A stretch of DNA of 64,000 bases from G963717155 sp963717155. GTDB lineage: Bacteria; Actinomycetota; Thermoleophilia; Gaiellales; JALYLC01. The notes beneath the pieces are model-generated. The model worked only from the letters and a program-made list of their open reading frames with translations. It was not told where the DNA came from and ran no database searches. The number at the start of each line of letters is the position of its first letter. The stretch's first letter is position 1. Of the stretch, positions 54,775 to 62,708 are shown piece by piece. The DNA lies in assembly GCA_963717155.1 (NCBI GenBank), contig OY970326.1, positions 124,001-188,000 of the forward strand, read 5' to 3'. The position numbers were made by a program, and so were the translations under genes.

Positions 54775-55619
54775 ACCCTCCGCTGACGGTCACCGACGAC
54801 GCGATCGCCCGCGTGGTCGCGCTCGCGCTGGCGGAGGACGTCGGGGACGGCGACCTCACCACCGACGCGATCGTTCCCCCCGGCGAGCTCGCGCAGGCGC
54901 GGCTCCTGCTCGAGGAGCCCGGTGTGGTCGCCGGACTGCCCGTCGCCGAGGCGGTGTTCCGCAGCCTCGATCCCGAGCTGGAACTGCGCGTGCTCGCGGA
55001 GGAGGGTGCCGGGATCTCGCACGTCCCGAGCGCCATCGCCGAGATCGAGGGCCCGGCGCGCGCGCTCCTCACCGGTGAGCGCGTCGCCCTCAACCTCGTT
55101 GCGCGCCTGTGCGGGATCGCGACGCTGACCCGCCGCTACGTCGACCTCGTCGCCGGCACTCGCGCGACGATCCTCGACACCCGGAAGACGACGCCCGGCC
55201 TGCGCGCGCTCGAGAAGTACGCCGTGCGCTGTGGCGGCGGGGCGAACCACCGGATGGGTCTCGACGACGCGATCCTGATCAAGGACAACCACGTGCGCAT
55301 CGCGGGCGGGATCGTCCCCGCGCTCGCGGCGGTCCGGGCCTCGGGTGCGCGCCCGGCCGTCGAGGTCGAGGCCGACACGCTCGAGCAGGTCGTCCAGGCC
55401 CTCGGCGCGGGTGCCGAACGCATCCTGCTCGACAACATGCCTCCCGGCGAGGTCGCCCGCGCGGTCGAGCTCGTCGACGGTCGGGCCCTGCTCGAGGCCT
55501 CCGGGGGCATCTCGGAGGCGAACGTCCGCGCGTACGCCGAGACCGGCGTCGACTTCATCTCGATCGGTGCGCTCACCCACGGTGCGCGCTCGCTCCATGT
55601 CTCTCTGGAGGTCACGTGA
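54765..55619 (+). CDS. nadC: Nicotinate-nucleotide pyrophosphorylase (quinolinate phosphoribosyltransferase)
   Basis: 284-aa enzyme converting quinolinate and PRPP into nicotinate mononucleotide with release of CO2. Landmarks are ALAEDVGDGDLTTDAI, LDTRKTTPGLRALEKYA, GGGANHRMGLDDAILIKDNH and EVEADTLEQV. The GTG lies 10 nt inside nadB and the stop overlaps nadA. Intact and of normal length. Confidence 0.95.
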   Translation: MALNPPLTVTDDAIARVVALALAEDVGDGDLTTDAIVPPGELAQARLLLEEPGVVAGLPVAEAVFRSLDPELELRVLAEEGAGISHVPSAIAEIEGPARALLTGERVALNLVARLCGIATLTRRYVDLVAGTRATILDTRKTTPGLRALEKYAVRCGGGANHRMGLDDAILIKDNHVRIAGGIVPALAAVRASGARPAVEVEADTLEQVVQALGAGAERILLDNMPPGEVARAVELVDGRALLEASGGISEANVRAYAETGVDFISIGALTHGARSLHVSLEVT

Positions 55620-56563
55620 CGACCATGACCAAGGCGGCGAGCGTCGCCGCGCTGCAGGAGGAGATCCGCGAGCTCGCGCGCGCGCGCGACGCGGTGATCC
55701 TCGCGCACAACTACCAGGTGCCCGAGGTTCAGGATGTCGCCGACTACGTTGGTGACTCGCTCGGCCTCTCACGCCAGGCCGCCGCGCACGAGGCGTCGAC
55801 GATCGCGTTCTGCGGCGTCCACTTCATGGCCGAGACGGCGGCGATCCTGGCGCCCGAGAAGACCGTCCTGATCCCCGATCCCGAGGCCGGCTGCTCGCTC
55901 GCCGCCTCGATCACAGCCGACGAGCTGCGCGCCTGGAAGGCGCGGCATCCCGGTGCCGTCGTCGTCTCGTACGTCAACACGAGCGCCGAGGTGAAGGCCG
56001 AGAGCGACTACTGCTGCACGTCGGGCAACGCGCGCGGCGTGATCGAGGCGATCCCAGCCGATCAGAAGATCCTGTTCCTGCCGGACCTCTTCCTCGGGCT
56101 CTGGCTCGAGAAGGCCACCGGTCGCGAGCTGGTCGTGTGGATGGGCGAGTGCCACGTCCACGCGGGCATCCGCCCGGAGGACATCGAGCGCTGGCACGAC
56201 GACGACCCTGCGGCCGAGCTCCTCGTACATCCCGAGTGCGGGTGCGCGAGCAAGGCGATGGCGTACGCCGACACGCGCACGCACATCCTGTCGACGGAGG
56301 GGATGGTCAACTTCGCGAAGCAGTCGCCGAAGCAGCGGTTCACGGTTGCGACCGAGGTCGGCATCATCCACCGCCTCCAGAAGGACGTGCCAGGCAAGCA
56401 GTTCGCGCCGCTCCGCGAGGCTGCGGTGTGCCGGTTCATGAAGATGATCACGCTCGAGAAGCTGCGCGACTCGCTGCGCGACGGGACGCACGAGGTCACC
56501 GTGCCGAAGGAGATCGCAGACCGGGCCCGCCTCGCGATCGAGCGGATGGTTGCGATCTCGTAG
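55616..56563 (+). CDS. nadA: Quinolinate synthase A
   Basis: 315-aa [4Fe-4S] enzyme condensing iminoaspartate with dihydroxyacetone phosphate to quinolinate. ILAHNYQVPEVQDVADYVGDS opens the protein; candidate cluster cysteines are in AFCGVHFMAET, YCCTSGN and HPECGCASK. The GTG at 55616 overlaps the nadC stop and has GGAGG 3 nt upstream; an ATG three codons later is equally usable. Third gene of the NAD operon. Confidence 0.95.
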   Translation: MTTMTKAASVAALQEEIRELARARDAVILAHNYQVPEVQDVADYVGDSLGLSRQAAAHEASTIAFCGVHFMAETAAILAPEKTVLIPDPEAGCSLAASITADELRAWKARHPGAVVVSYVNTSAEVKAESDYCCTSGNARGVIEAIPADQKILFLPDLFLGLWLEKATGRELVVWMGECHVHAGIRPEDIERWHDDDPAAELLVHPECGCASKAMAYADTRTHILSTEGMVNFAKQSPKQRFTVATEVGIIHRLQKDVPGKQFAPLREAAVCRFMKMITLEKLRDSLRDGTHEVTVPKEIADRARLAIERMVAIS

Positions 56564-56567
56564 TCCG

Positions 56568-56972
56568 TTGCGGAACCTCGAGATCGTCTTCAGCGACTGG
56601 CTCGACGCGCTGAGGCGTGGCGACATCGACCGGATCGCCGCCCGCCTCGACCCCGCGGTCGTGCACGAGGGTGTGCGGCCCGAGCTGGTCTGCAGCGGCC
56701 GTGACGCCGTAATCCAGCGCGTCCGCCGTATGGCCCAGCAGCCCCCCGCGGTGACCGCGCTCGAGCTGGTGGAGGTCGGCGAGCACGTGGTCCTGTCCGT
56801 GCGCGCGAGCGGGGTCGGCGTCCCTGAGGATCCGGATGCCACCGCCAGCCGCGGCCAGGCGACGATCGTGTTCACGCTCCGCGACGGCCAGATCGTGCGC
56901 ATGCAGGACTACCTCACCCGGGAGGCGGCGCTCGCCGCGGTCGACGCTCCGCGCGGTGACGTGTGGCAGTAG
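56568..56972 (+). CDS. SnoaL/NTF2-like protein
   Basis: 134-aa protein with the nuclear-transport-factor-2 pattern: FSDWLDALRRGDIDRIAARLDPAVVHEG, then GRDAVIQRVRRM and a final TIVFTLRDGQIVRMQDY. A TTG 4 nt after the nadA stop is the likely start, so it may be co-translated with the NAD operon. Function unknown. Confidence 0.75.
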   Translation: MRNLEIVFSDWLDALRRGDIDRIAARLDPAVVHEGVRPELVCSGRDAVIQRVRRMAQQPPAVTALELVEVGEHVVLSVRASGVGVPEDPDATASRGQATIVFTLRDGQIVRMQDYLTREAALAAVDAPRGDVWQ

Positions 56973-57015
56973 GGTTGGGCCGTCGAGTCCGTAGGGCCAT
57001 CCACAGGAGAGCCAG

Positions 57016-57516
57016 ATGCCCCGAGTCGAGCCGCTCCCGCTGCCGGCTGACAGCCGCTTCGCCGGAAATCACTACCGCGGCGTGCTGGCGCACTGTCCGG
57101 ACGTGCTGGCGCAGTGGACCGCCCTCGGCGATGTCGTCCGGTTCTCCGGCAAGCTCCCTCCAGAGCTCAAGGAGGAGGTTCGGCGCGCGACCGCCGTGCA
57201 GGTCGGATGCAAGTGGTGCGCCTCGTTCGGCGACCCGAAGCGTGAATACACCGACCCGCGCGAGGCGATCGCGGTCCGGTTGGCGAAGACGATCGCCGAC
57301 GACCCCAAGAACGTCGACGACGAGCTCTTCGCCGAGCTGCGCGAGCACTTCACGGACGAGGAGCTCGTCGAGCTCGTCGCGATGATCTGCATGGTGTCTG
57401 TGTCCGGGCAGACGTTCGGCGCCGTCATGGGGATCGACGCGGCGAACGAGGAGTACACGATGCAGTACGAGCGGTGGGTCGCCGACAGCATGGCCGAGGC
57501 GCCGGCTGCCGGCTGA
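57016..57516 (+). CDS. Carboxymuconolactone decarboxylase family (AhpD-like) protein
   Basis: 166-aa alpha-helical protein with the CMD-fold core: LPPELKEEVRRATAVQVGCKWCASFG, where the CxxC is the redox or metal pair of AhpD-like peroxidase partners. The C-terminal helix LVAMICMVSVSGQTFGAVMG is typical. An AGGAGAG ribosome site precedes the ATG. Either a peroxidase-type redox protein or a lactone decarboxylase; the CxxC favours the first. Confidence 0.83.
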   Translation: MPRVEPLPLPADSRFAGNHYRGVLAHCPDVLAQWTALGDVVRFSGKLPPELKEEVRRATAVQVGCKWCASFGDPKREYTDPREAIAVRLAKTIADDPKNVDDELFAELREHFTDEELVELVAMICMVSVSGQTFGAVMGIDAANEEYTMQYERWVADSMAEAPAAG

Positions 57517-57525
57517 CGCCGCAAT

Positions 57526-57753
57526 TCAGCGCAATGGCGCCCGCTGCGGCGTCGGGTGCTGCTCGGTCACCGGCACGGGCTCCGCGTCCTTGAGCCCCGC
57601 CTCCAGCTCGATCTTGCTCTGGGCGAGCACGTCGCGGCTCTCACGCAGCCGCCTGCCGCCCGAGCGGGCGAGGCGTGGGAGGATCGTCGTGCCGAACAGC
57701 AGCATCACGACGACGCCGATGACGATGATCTCCTTGAGTCCGATCGCTGCCAC
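57526..57753 (-). CDS. tatA: Twin-arginine translocase TatA/E-like subunit
   Basis: 75-aa single-span protein: AAIGLKEIIVIGVVVMLLFG then TTILPRLARSGGRRLRESRDVL, the membrane helix, Phe-Gly hinge and amphipathic helix of TatA. The tail is acidic and Pro-rich. The GTG has AAGGAG 5 nt upstream. It stands alone, without tatB or tatC nearby. Confidence 0.85.
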   Translation of the reverse strand: MAAIGLKEIIVIGVVVMLLFGTTILPRLARSGGRRLRESRDVLAQSKIELEAGLKDAEPVPVTEQHPTPQRAPLR

Positions 57754-57841
57754 AATTGCTCCTTCTTCGGGGATGCTTCCCGGTGGTTCGCACGAGACGC
57801 GCATTCGGCTCGATCTCTGGCTACGAATGGAAGGCACATCG

Positions 57842-58159
57842 ATGGATCCCGAACGAGCCCGTGCACTGCTTGCCGCGGAGCGCGCGCGGCTGGAGGGGCT
57901 GCTGCACGGCGACGAGCGAGATGAGCTCTCGGACCTGACCGAGGACCAGGAGCACCTCGGCGACGCCGAGCTCGACGCCGGTCTGGTCGAGCGGCTGCAG
58001 GACGAGCTTGCTGCGCTCGAGCGTGCCGAGGAGCGTCTGGCGGCGGGCACCTACGGCCTCTCGATCGAGAGCGGCAAGCCGATTCCGGACGCACGTCTCG
58101 AGATCTTCCCGACCGCCGAGCTCACGGTCGAGGAACAGGCCGCCCGCGAAGGGCGGTAG
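57842..58159 (+). CDS. DksA/TraR-like protein without zinc cysteines
   Basis: 105-aa protein. A coiled-coil-like N-terminal half (RARALLAAERARLEGLLHG, LQDELAALERAEERLAAG) is followed by YGLSIESGKPIPDARLEIFP, which is the DksA/TraR zinc-finger region. The four cysteines that normally hold zinc are absent (Ser replaces the first pair and the second pair is missing). Such Cys-free forms exist and may still bind in the RNA polymerase secondary channel. GGAAGG lies upstream of the ATG. Confidence 0.8.
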   Translation: MDPERARALLAAERARLEGLLHGDERDELSDLTEDQEHLGDAELDAGLVERLQDELAALERAEERLAAGTYGLSIESGKPIPDARLEIFPTAELTVEEQAAREGR

Positions 58160-58253
58160 GGCTGCCGCGAACCGGTGAGCTCTCCTCGGCGTAGTACCCT
58201 TTGTGGCAACCGACCGCCGTCGATCGGCGGCGCGGACGAGGAGACGCAGGACC

Positions 58254-59168
58254 ATGATCAGCCCTGAGCTCGAACGGACGGCCGCGGCGCTCGCGGCTGC
58301 GCGGCGAGCGTTCGTCGTCGCGACGGTCGTGCGGGCCCAGCGTCCGACCTCTGCGCATCCCGGCGATGCGGCGATCATCCATCCGGACGGTCGAATCGAA
58401 GGCTTCGTCGGCGGCGCCTGCGCGTCCTCGACCGTGCGGCTCCACGCGCTTCACGTGCTGGAGACGCATGAACCGCTGCTGCTTCGGATCCGTCCCGGCT
58501 CCGAGGACGACCAGGACCCCGTCGGAATGCTGACGGTCTCGAACCCCTGCCTCAGCGGCGGCGAGCTCGAGATCTTCCTCGAGCCGAGGCTGCCACCCGC
58601 GCGCATCCGCGTCATGGGCGAGTCGCCGATCGCCGAGGCCATGCTTCGCCTCGGAGACTCGCTCGGCTACGACGTCCAGCGAGGTGGCGAGATCGACGTC
58701 GACGACACGGCGGTGATCGTCGCCTCGCACGGCCAGGGCGATGAGGAGACGTCGGTGGCCGCTGCGCTCCGCGCCGGCGTGCCCTACGTCGGCCTCGTTG
58801 CGAGTCCGAAGCGCGGAGCCGCGACCCTCCAGTGGCTGCGCGACGACGGGTTCTCCCCGCTCGAGCTCGAACGGCTGCACGTCCCCGCCGGCCTCGACAT
58901 CGGGTCGCGCACCCACTCCGAGATCGCGCTCAGCATCTACGCCCAGCTCGTGTCCCTGCGGATCGAGGTCGTGGCAGCCGAGCCGCACGACGCCTCCGAT
59001 CCTCGCGGCGCCGTCGGCGGGGCCGTCGACCCGGTGTGCGGCATGATCGAACCGGCGGCCGGCGCCTGGGAACGGATCGAGTACGACGGCCGCGAGCTCG
59101 CCTTCTGCTGCTCCGGCTGCCGCGGCGCCTTCCAGGCTGCGCCAGAGAGGTATGCAGTCGAGCGCTGA
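58254..59168 (+). CDS. XdhC/CoxI family maturation protein fused to YHS domain
   Basis: 304-aa protein. The N-terminal XdhC part has TSAHPGDAAIIHPDGR and GFVGGACAS. The Rossmann half carries ESPIAEAMLRLGDSLGYDV and GLVASPKRGAA. XdhC-type proteins insert sulfurated Mo cofactor into molybdenum hydroxylases. The last 50 residues are a YHS metal-binding domain (VDPVCGMIEP, LAFCCSGCRGAF), an unusual addition. The ATG at 58254 follows GGAGACG. It overlaps the cytidylyltransferase gene by 17 nt, so both serve Mo cofactor delivery, probably to the 42974-46776 enzyme. Confidence 0.88.
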   Translation: MISPELERTAAALAAARRAFVVATVVRAQRPTSAHPGDAAIIHPDGRIEGFVGGACASSTVRLHALHVLETHEPLLLRIRPGSEDDQDPVGMLTVSNPCLSGGELEIFLEPRLPPARIRVMGESPIAEAMLRLGDSLGYDVQRGGEIDVDDTAVIVASHGQGDEETSVAAALRAGVPYVGLVASPKRGAATLQWLRDDGFSPLELERLHVPAGLDIGSRTHSEIALSIYAQLVSLRIEVVAAEPHDASDPRGAVGGAVDPVCGMIEPAAGAWERIEYDGRELAFCCSGCRGAFQAAPERYAVER

Positions 59169-59748
59169 GGACGTGTGCGTCGGCCTGGTGCTGGCTGCCG
59201 GAAGCTCCCGCCGTCTCGGCGAGCCCAAGCAGCTCCTGGCCTACGGGGCGGGCACACTGCTCGGACACACGCTGGCCGTCGCACGTGCATCGGCCCTCGA
59301 TCAGGTCGTCGTCGTGCTCGGCGCGTCAGCGGAGGCCGTTCGCGATCAGGTCGACCTGTCCGGGTTCACGGTCGCCGAGTCGCCCGCGCCCGAGCAGGGC
59401 TGCGCGCTCTCGATCGGCGCCGGGCTCGGTGCGCTCCGCGAGGACTGGACGACCCTCGTGCTGCTGCTCGGCGACCAGCCCGGCGTGGCGCCCGAGACCG
59501 TGGCGGCACTCCGCACCGGACGGGGTGACGCTCCGATCGCGGTCTGCCAGTACGACGACGGACCGGGTCACCCGCTCGCGTTCGCCCGCGAGCTGGCTCC
59601 CGAGCTCGGCGCGCTACACGGCGATCGCGGCGTCTGGAAGCTGCTCGACCGGCACGCGGCCGTCGCGGCGCGGGTGGCGATCGCCGGCCCCGTTCCCCTC
59701 GACGTCGACACCTGGGACGACTACGAGGCCGTACTGGCCCGTCTCTAG
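59152..59748 (+). CDS. MobA/MocA-like nucleotidyltransferase
   Basis: 198-aa nucleotidyltransferase of the MocA (molybdopterin cytidylyltransferase) type: GLVLAAGSSRRLGEPKQLL with the nucleotide-binding loop, LLLLGDQPGVAPE as the acidic metal site, and GPGHPLAF. It would attach CMP to Mo-molybdopterin, the cofactor form used by CoxL-type hydroxylases. ATG overlaps XdhC-YHS. Its stop overlaps by 4 nt (CTAG) with the convergent Ohr gene. Confidence 0.88.
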   Translation: MQSSAEDVCVGLVLAAGSSRRLGEPKQLLAYGAGTLLGHTLAVARASALDQVVVVLGASAEAVRDQVDLSGFTVAESPAPEQGCALSIGAGLGALREDWTTLVLLLGDQPGVAPETVAALRTGRGDAPIAVCQYDDGPGHPLAFARELAPELGALHGDRGVWKLLDRHAAVAARVAIAGPVPLDVDTWDDYEAVLARL

Positions 59749-60200
59749 CCGTCGAGCGCGATCGTCGAGCCGTTCGCGGCCAGCTCCACCGGGACGTTGC
59801 CGGCGATCGCACGCGAGTACGGGCAGCGCTTGTGCGCGCGGGTCATGACCGCTGCAGCATCCTCGTCGCTCAGCGACGGGGCCTCGAGCTCGAGTCGCAC
59901 CTCGAGGCCGAAGCCGCCGTCGGCCACCGGTCCGACGCCGACGCGTGCCGTGATCTTGCAGTCGGACACGTCGAGGTTCCTACCCCGTGCGATGCCCTCG
60001 AGCGCCGACTGGAAGCATGCGGAGTAGGCGGCGCCGAACAGCTGCTCGGGGTTCGTGCCGGGACCGCCGCTGCCCTCGAGCTCCGTCGGTGTGTCGAGAT
60101 CGACCTCGAGGCGACCATCGCTGCTCTGCGCATGACCGTCTCTCCCGCCCTCGACCACGACCTCGGCTGTGTACAGGACGTTCTTCACGGCGACGGTCAT
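59745..60200 (-). CDS. Organic hydroperoxide resistance protein (Ohr/OsmC family)
   Basis: 151-aa thiol peroxidase. The two reactive cysteines are in GAAYSACFQSAL and HKRCPYSRAI. VLYTAEVVVEGGRDGHAQSSDG at the N-terminus is typical of Ohr. It reduces organic hydroperoxides in the cytoplasm. The ATG at 60200 matches the Ohr N-terminus; the longer open frame upstream is ignored. No regulator (OhrR) is adjacent, although a MarR-type gene lies 2 kb away. Confidence 0.9.
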   Translation of the reverse strand: MTVAVKNVLYTAEVVVEGGRDGHAQSSDGRLEVDLDTPTELEGSGGPGTNPEQLFGAAYSACFQSALEGIARGRNLDVSDCKITARVGVGPVADGGFGLEVRLELEAPSLSDEDAAAVMTRAHKRCPYSRAIAGNVPVELAANGSTIALDG

Positions 60201-60329
60201 CGGTGCTCCAGGTCGGTTTTTCGCTGGGACGCGCGTCCGCATAGTGCCAGCGACTGCCATGCGGTATGGGATGTGTAAGGAGTTTCCAAGGCCTTTGCGC
60301 GCGGGTCACCAGCGGCCGCGTTCGCGGGG

Positions 60330-60335
60330 TACGGT
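60330..60335 (+). promoter_or_regulatory. -10 box, leaderless promoter of triple-repeat protein
   Basis: TACGGT, 6 nt before ATG 60342, without a Shine-Dalgarno. Confidence 0.5.
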
Positions 60336-60341
60336 GGATTC

Positions 60342-61715
60342 ATGGACAGTCTTCGCCATACCTCGATCGCACGCAGGTTGCGCTGGCTCGCCGTCTCCTC
60401 GACGGTCGTGCTCGCCTCACTCGCGATTCCCGCCGCAGCACTCGCCGCTGACTCGGTGTCGCTCTCGATCGACGACCCGGCCAACGGTCTCGCGACCCAG
60501 GTGCACGTCACGACGACTGCAGCAGCGAGCACCCAGCTCTTCATCACGTACAAGAAGTCCACGTCGGGCGCCGTCTGCACGCCGACCGCGTCTGCCGACA
60601 AGGGGACGAAGATCGACTACTCGCCGGCGATCCCGGCCGGCACGGGCACGGTGGCGATCCCGTACACGTTCAAGGTCACGGGCAGCTACCTGTTCTGCAG
60701 CTGGCTCGCGCCCTCGTCGACAGCGTCCGCGACAGCGAGCGCCGCGCAGGCGATCTCGATCCGCAACCTCTCGGCGAAGCTCTCGGTGAGTGCCTCGCCG
60801 ACGCAGCCGATCACGGGCAACTCGGTCACGATCACGATGTCCGGAAACGACGAGGTGACCCAGCCGCTGTATGCGCGCGCCCGGCTGCTGCCCGCGAGCG
60901 GAGGCTCCTGCGCAGCGACGGCGAGCGCGGACAAGGGCAGCTCGCTCAGCGGCAGTGGAACGCACGTGCATGGCACGTTCTCCCAGACCTTCAAGACGTC
61001 GTTCTCGAGCGCCGGCTCGTGGCTCGTGTGCGGCTGGCTGACGAACTCGAGCTCGTCGACCCCGCTCGCCACCGCGTCGCTCGTCGTCTCCGTGCGGAAT
61101 CCCATCGAGACGCTGAACCTGAGCGCCGACCCGCAGGGCGGCGCTCAGGCCGGATCGCTCGTGACCGTCAAGGCGACGGGCATGTCGGAGTTCGGCCGCA
61201 CCCTGTACCTGCGCACCCGCCCCGATGACGGTAAGGGCTGCGCCTCGCGGCCCCGCTCGGATGCCGGAACGCCGATCGGCAAGGCGGTCTCGGTGACCGG
61301 TCAGTACTACCGGCAGCTCGAACGTGCCTTCCCGTCGGGCGCCAACTGGCTCGTCTGCGGGTGGCTCGCCACGAGCGAGAGCGACACCAAGCCGCTCGCC
61401 GTGGGCAGCACCACGATCGGTGTCGCAGGCGGCAAGGCGCTCGTCGTTCAGCGCGCCGTGCGCATCGGCCGCAGCGTGATCGTCCGGATGCGCCGGCTCG
61501 GCGTGCAGAGCGGCGAGCGCCTCATCCTCCGCCTGAAGGCCCCGGGCTGGCGCGGCAAGGTACGGCAGTTCAGGGGCTCGTCCCTTGCGCTGACCGTGCA
61601 CATGCAGCTGCCCGCACGACCGCTGCGGCGGGTGACCGTCACGGTTCTACGCGTCCGCTCCGACGGTTCGATCATCACGCGAACGCGCGCGATTCACCTG
61701 CGCCGCCTCGCCTGA
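60342..61715 (+). CDS. Secreted protein with three Ig-like repeats, unknown function
   Basis: 457-aa exported protein. The signal peptide (WLAVSSTVVLASLAIPAAALA) ends near residue 35. Three repeats of about 110-120 residues follow, each ending in a Cys-Trp motif: YLFCSWLAPSS, WLVCGWLTNSS and WLVCGWLATSE. Each has an earlier Cys (VCTPTASADKG, SCAATASADKG, GCASRPRSDAG) that probably forms a disulfide. The ending is basic (GWRGKVRQFRGSS, RAIHLRRLA). Rich in Ser and Thr, no catalytic motif: a surface or matrix protein is likely. Confidence 0.75.
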   Translation: MDSLRHTSIARRLRWLAVSSTVVLASLAIPAAALAADSVSLSIDDPANGLATQVHVTTTAAASTQLFITYKKSTSGAVCTPTASADKGTKIDYSPAIPAGTGTVAIPYTFKVTGSYLFCSWLAPSSTASATASAAQAISIRNLSAKLSVSASPTQPITGNSVTITMSGNDEVTQPLYARARLLPASGGSCAATASADKGSSLSGSGTHVHGTFSQTFKTSFSSAGSWLVCGWLTNSSSSTPLATASLVVSVRNPIETLNLSADPQGGAQAGSLVTVKATGMSEFGRTLYLRTRPDDGKGCASRPRSDAGTPIGKAVSVTGQYYRQLERAFPSGANWLVCGWLATSESDTKPLAVGSTTIGVAGGKALVVQRAVRIGRSVIVRMRRLGVQSGERLILRLKAPGWRGKVRQFRGSSLALTVHMQLPARPLRRVTVTVLRVRSDGSIITRTRAIHLRRLA

Positions 61716-61792
61716 CGCGCCGCAGCCGCTGCGACGGTCTCCCCGCCGGGAGGTCGAGGTGACCGCCGCAGCCACTGCGTCGGGCTGGGGTC

Positions 61793-62161
61793 TTACGAGA
61801 CTTTGACGTTCATTTGCATGCCTTTGGCAGCGTGCCCCTTGATCGCGCAGTAGAACCGGTAGGTCCCGGCCTGCGGGAACTTGACCGTGAAGCTCGCCGC
61901 CTTGCCCGGTGTGACCGGGTGGGCGTTGTGGATGCCGCGATCGCTCACGCCTTTCCCGTCGATCAGAAGGTCGTGCGGGAACGTGCCGACGTTCTTGACG
62001 GTGACGGTGTAGGTCACGCCGTGCTTGAGGGTCGGCGGCTTCGAGATCGACCACTGCTTCTCTTTGAGCGTGAAGCCGGTGCCGGCGCCTGCCGGGGTAG
62101 CGGGAAGCGCGACGACCGCAATTGCAGCGAGGGCGATGCACGCAGAGACGAGACGTTTCAT
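61793..62161 (-). CDS. Secreted cupredoxin
   Basis: 122-aa exported copper protein. The signal peptide is MKRLVSACIALAAIAVVALP. The ligands are His in GTFPHDLLIDG and Cys-His-Met in CAIKGHAAKGM, the same spacing as the cupredoxin at 12462. CTAGGAGGTC precedes the ATG. It lies behind the MarR gene and may be cotranscribed with it. Electron carrier or copper-binding protein outside the membrane. Confidence 0.87.
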   Translation of the reverse strand: MKRLVSACIALAAIAVVALPATPAGAGTGFTLKEKQWSISKPPTLKHGVTYTVTVKNVGTFPHDLLIDGKGVSDRGIHNAHPVTPGKAASFTVKFPQAGTYRFYCAIKGHAAKGMQMNVKVS

Positions 62162-62172
62162 GGACGGACCTC

Positions 62173-62658
62173 CTAGTCGACAAACGTTCTACGTTCGCGA
62201 GTGCGAGGCGGATTGCGCCTCAGGCGCGGAGGGTCGAGCTCGCTCAGCCGCCGCATGAGGCCCACCGCCTGCTGCAGCACCGCCTGTTCCTCGGGTGACA
62301 GCTCGCTGGTGATCGCCTCGGTGAGCCAGCCCTGCCGCCGGCTGCGGTCCTCCTCGAGCATGCGCCGCCCCTCGTCCGTCATGTCGACGAGCGAGCGCCG
62401 TCCATCGGTGGGGTCCGGCCGCCGCTCGACCAGGCCGTCCGCCTCCAGATCTCCGATCGTCTGCGCCATCGACTGCGGCCGGATCCGCTCGGCCGCCGCG
62501 AGGCTGGAGATGCTGTGCGTGCCCTCGCGATCGAGGCGGGCGAGCACGGTGGCGTGCGAGAGAGACAGGCGATACTCGACGCGCAGCCGCCGCACGAGCT
62601 GTCCGAGCGCGATGCGGAGCTCGCTCGCGACCAGCGCCGGATCGGCCTCGTGAGCCAT
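62173..62658 (-). CDS. MarR family transcriptional regulator
   Basis: 161-aa winged-helix repressor: LSLSHATVLARLDREGTHSISSLAAAERIRPQSMAQTIGDLEADGLVERRP, the MarR HTH, then DGRRSLVDMTDEGRRML, the wing. It diverges from an MFS exporter with a perfect palindrome between them, the classic layout of a MarR-controlled efflux pump. The leaderless ATG lies 6 nt after TATAGT. Confidence 0.92.
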   Translation of the reverse strand: MAHEADPALVASELRIALGQLVRRLRVEYRLSLSHATVLARLDREGTHSISSLAAAERIRPQSMAQTIGDLEADGLVERRPDPTDGRRSLVDMTDEGRRMLEEDRSRRQGWLTEAITSELSPEEQAVLQQAVGLMRRLSELDPPRLRRNPPRTRERRTFVD

Positions 62659-62664
62659 CGTATG

Positions 62665-62670
62665 ACTATA
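62665..62670 (-). promoter_or_regulatory. -10 box, leaderless promoter of marR
   Basis: TATAGT, 6 nt before ATG 62658. Confidence 0.55.
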
Positions 62671-62680
62671 CGGCGGGAAT

Positions 62681-62701
62681 TTGTACAGGTAGCCTGTACA
62701 A
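62681..62701. promoter_or_regulatory. MarR operator
   Basis: TTGTACAGG-TAG-CCTGTACAA, a perfect 9-bp inverted repeat with a 3-nt centre, between the marR and MFS starts. Its right arm overlaps the MFS -10 box TACAAT, so binding would block the exporter promoter, and it sits where the marR -35 region would be. Confidence 0.8.
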
Positions 62702-62702
62702 T
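62697..62702 (+). promoter_or_regulatory. -10 box, leaderless promoter of MFS exporter
   Basis: TACAAT, 6 nt before GTG 62709, partly inside the MarR operator. Confidence 0.6.
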
Positions 62703-62708
62703 TGACAG

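Noticed and set aside
61716..61792. Near-duplicate CGCCGCAGCC(G/A)CTGCG segments as a regulatory repeat
   Set aside because: Only two copies, between convergent gene ends, in sequence so GC-rich that chance similarity is likely.
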